Shown here: positions 5,709 through 5,956 of the stretch, piece by piece
Numbering within the stretch: the first letter of the stretch is position 1
How the letters are laid out: every line of letters begins with the position of its first letter
Origin: an uncultured Lachnospiraceae bacterium
GTDB taxonomy: Bacteria; Bacillota; Clostridia; Lachnospirales; Lachnospiraceae
DNA: 5,956 bases
Reading direction: 5' to 3'
Assembly: GCA_900553305.1 (NCBI GenBank)
Contig: USDI01000148.1
Location: 1-5,956, forward strand
Notes under the pieces: model-generated
Seen by the model: the letters and a program-made list of their open reading frames with translations, nothing else
The model's database searches: none
What the model was told of the DNA's origin: nothing
Program-made: the position numbers and the translations under genes

Positions 5709-5956
5709 ATGAAAAAGGGAATGGATGCGAAGCAAAAAGCAAAGACGGAAACAATTCCATATAGTATTTCAGCCTATGCGGTGATGCTCACGTTGGTATC
5801 GTTTCTAGGATTTCTGATCGAGAACACCTGGATCGTTCTGACCGAAGGGTTTGTGGATAACCGGAATATGAATGCACCGTTTCTGATCGGATATGGTGTG
5901 ATAGTGCTGTTGATTTACCGGTTTATGGGAACCCCGGAGCAGCTTACGGGGATACT
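5709..5956 (+). CDS. Membrane protein resembling the CmpB-like 'putative ABC transporter permease' family, N-terminal part
   Basis: The frame stays open from ATG 5709 to the window edge, giving 82 residues before truncation. After a short Lys-rich start (MKKGMDAKQKAK), a hydrophobic helix at about 21-36 leads into FLGFLIENTWIVLTEGFVDNRNMNAPFLIGYG, then another helix (VIVLLIYRF). The order 'helix, FLG..IE, short loop with N.PF...YG, helix' resembles the small membrane proteins annotated as putative ABC transporter permeases in Clostridia. Despite that name, no transport role is shown for the family. ATG 5709 is the first possible start after an in-frame TAA at 5661; no clear Shine-Dalgarno precedes it. 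An inner ATG at 5721 has GGGA directly against it, too close to help. Family identity is tentative because most of the protein is missing. Confidence 0.55.
   Translation, partial: MKKGMDAKQKAKTETIPYSISAYAVMLTLVSFLGFLIENTWIVLTEGFVDNRNMNAPFLIGYGVIVLLIYRFMGTPEQLTGI

Noticed and set aside
1..5956. CRISPR array, rRNA or tRNA genes
   Set aside because: No regularly spaced direct repeats or RNA-gene consensus sequences were seen.

Overview
The window carries the downstream part of a Tad/Flp (type IVb) pilus operon, then a structured palindromic spacer, then two membrane-protein genes. All genes are on the + strand. The combination of a Flp1-like pilin, a DUF5702-type protein directly behind it, a chromosomal TraX-family protein and strong AGGAGG ribosome sites suggests a Firmicute of class Clostridia, most likely a Lachnospiraceae gut anaerobe. 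This assignment is from recognised family patterns; no search was run.

Positions 1-4340 are one tight transcription unit: the end of a TadZ/CpaE-like ATPase, the CpaF/TadA secretion ATPase, a membrane platform protein in which TadB and TadC appear to be one polypeptide, a Flp1-type prepilin with an unusually long leader, and a DUF5702 protein with a single N-terminal membrane anchor. Neighbouring genes overlap or are separated by 12 bases, so they are probably translationally coupled. In the expected machine, CpaF powers the inner-membrane TadB/TadC platform, which extrudes Flp pilin subunits after leader cleavage by a prepilin peptidase not seen here. TadZ would localise the assembly, and the DUF5702 protein is a probable exported accessory component.

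Positions 4334-4500 hold a 167-base element bounded by 19-base inverted repeats (18 of 19 matching) with two internal hairpin arms. It looks like a MITE or a large intergenic palindrome, and its left end supplies the stop codon of the DUF5702 gene.

Positions 4532-5548 encode a TraX-family multi-pass membrane protein. A 160-base spacer (5549-5708) contains no convincing gene but does have a 10-base match to the right end of the palindromic element. From 5709 to the window end a further membrane protein begins, resembling the 'putative ABC transporter permease' (CmpB-like) family; it is cut off by the window.

The most notable points are the TadB-TadC fusion, the palindromic element that closes the pilus operon, and a possible pilin-modifying TraX homologue beside a pilin operon.
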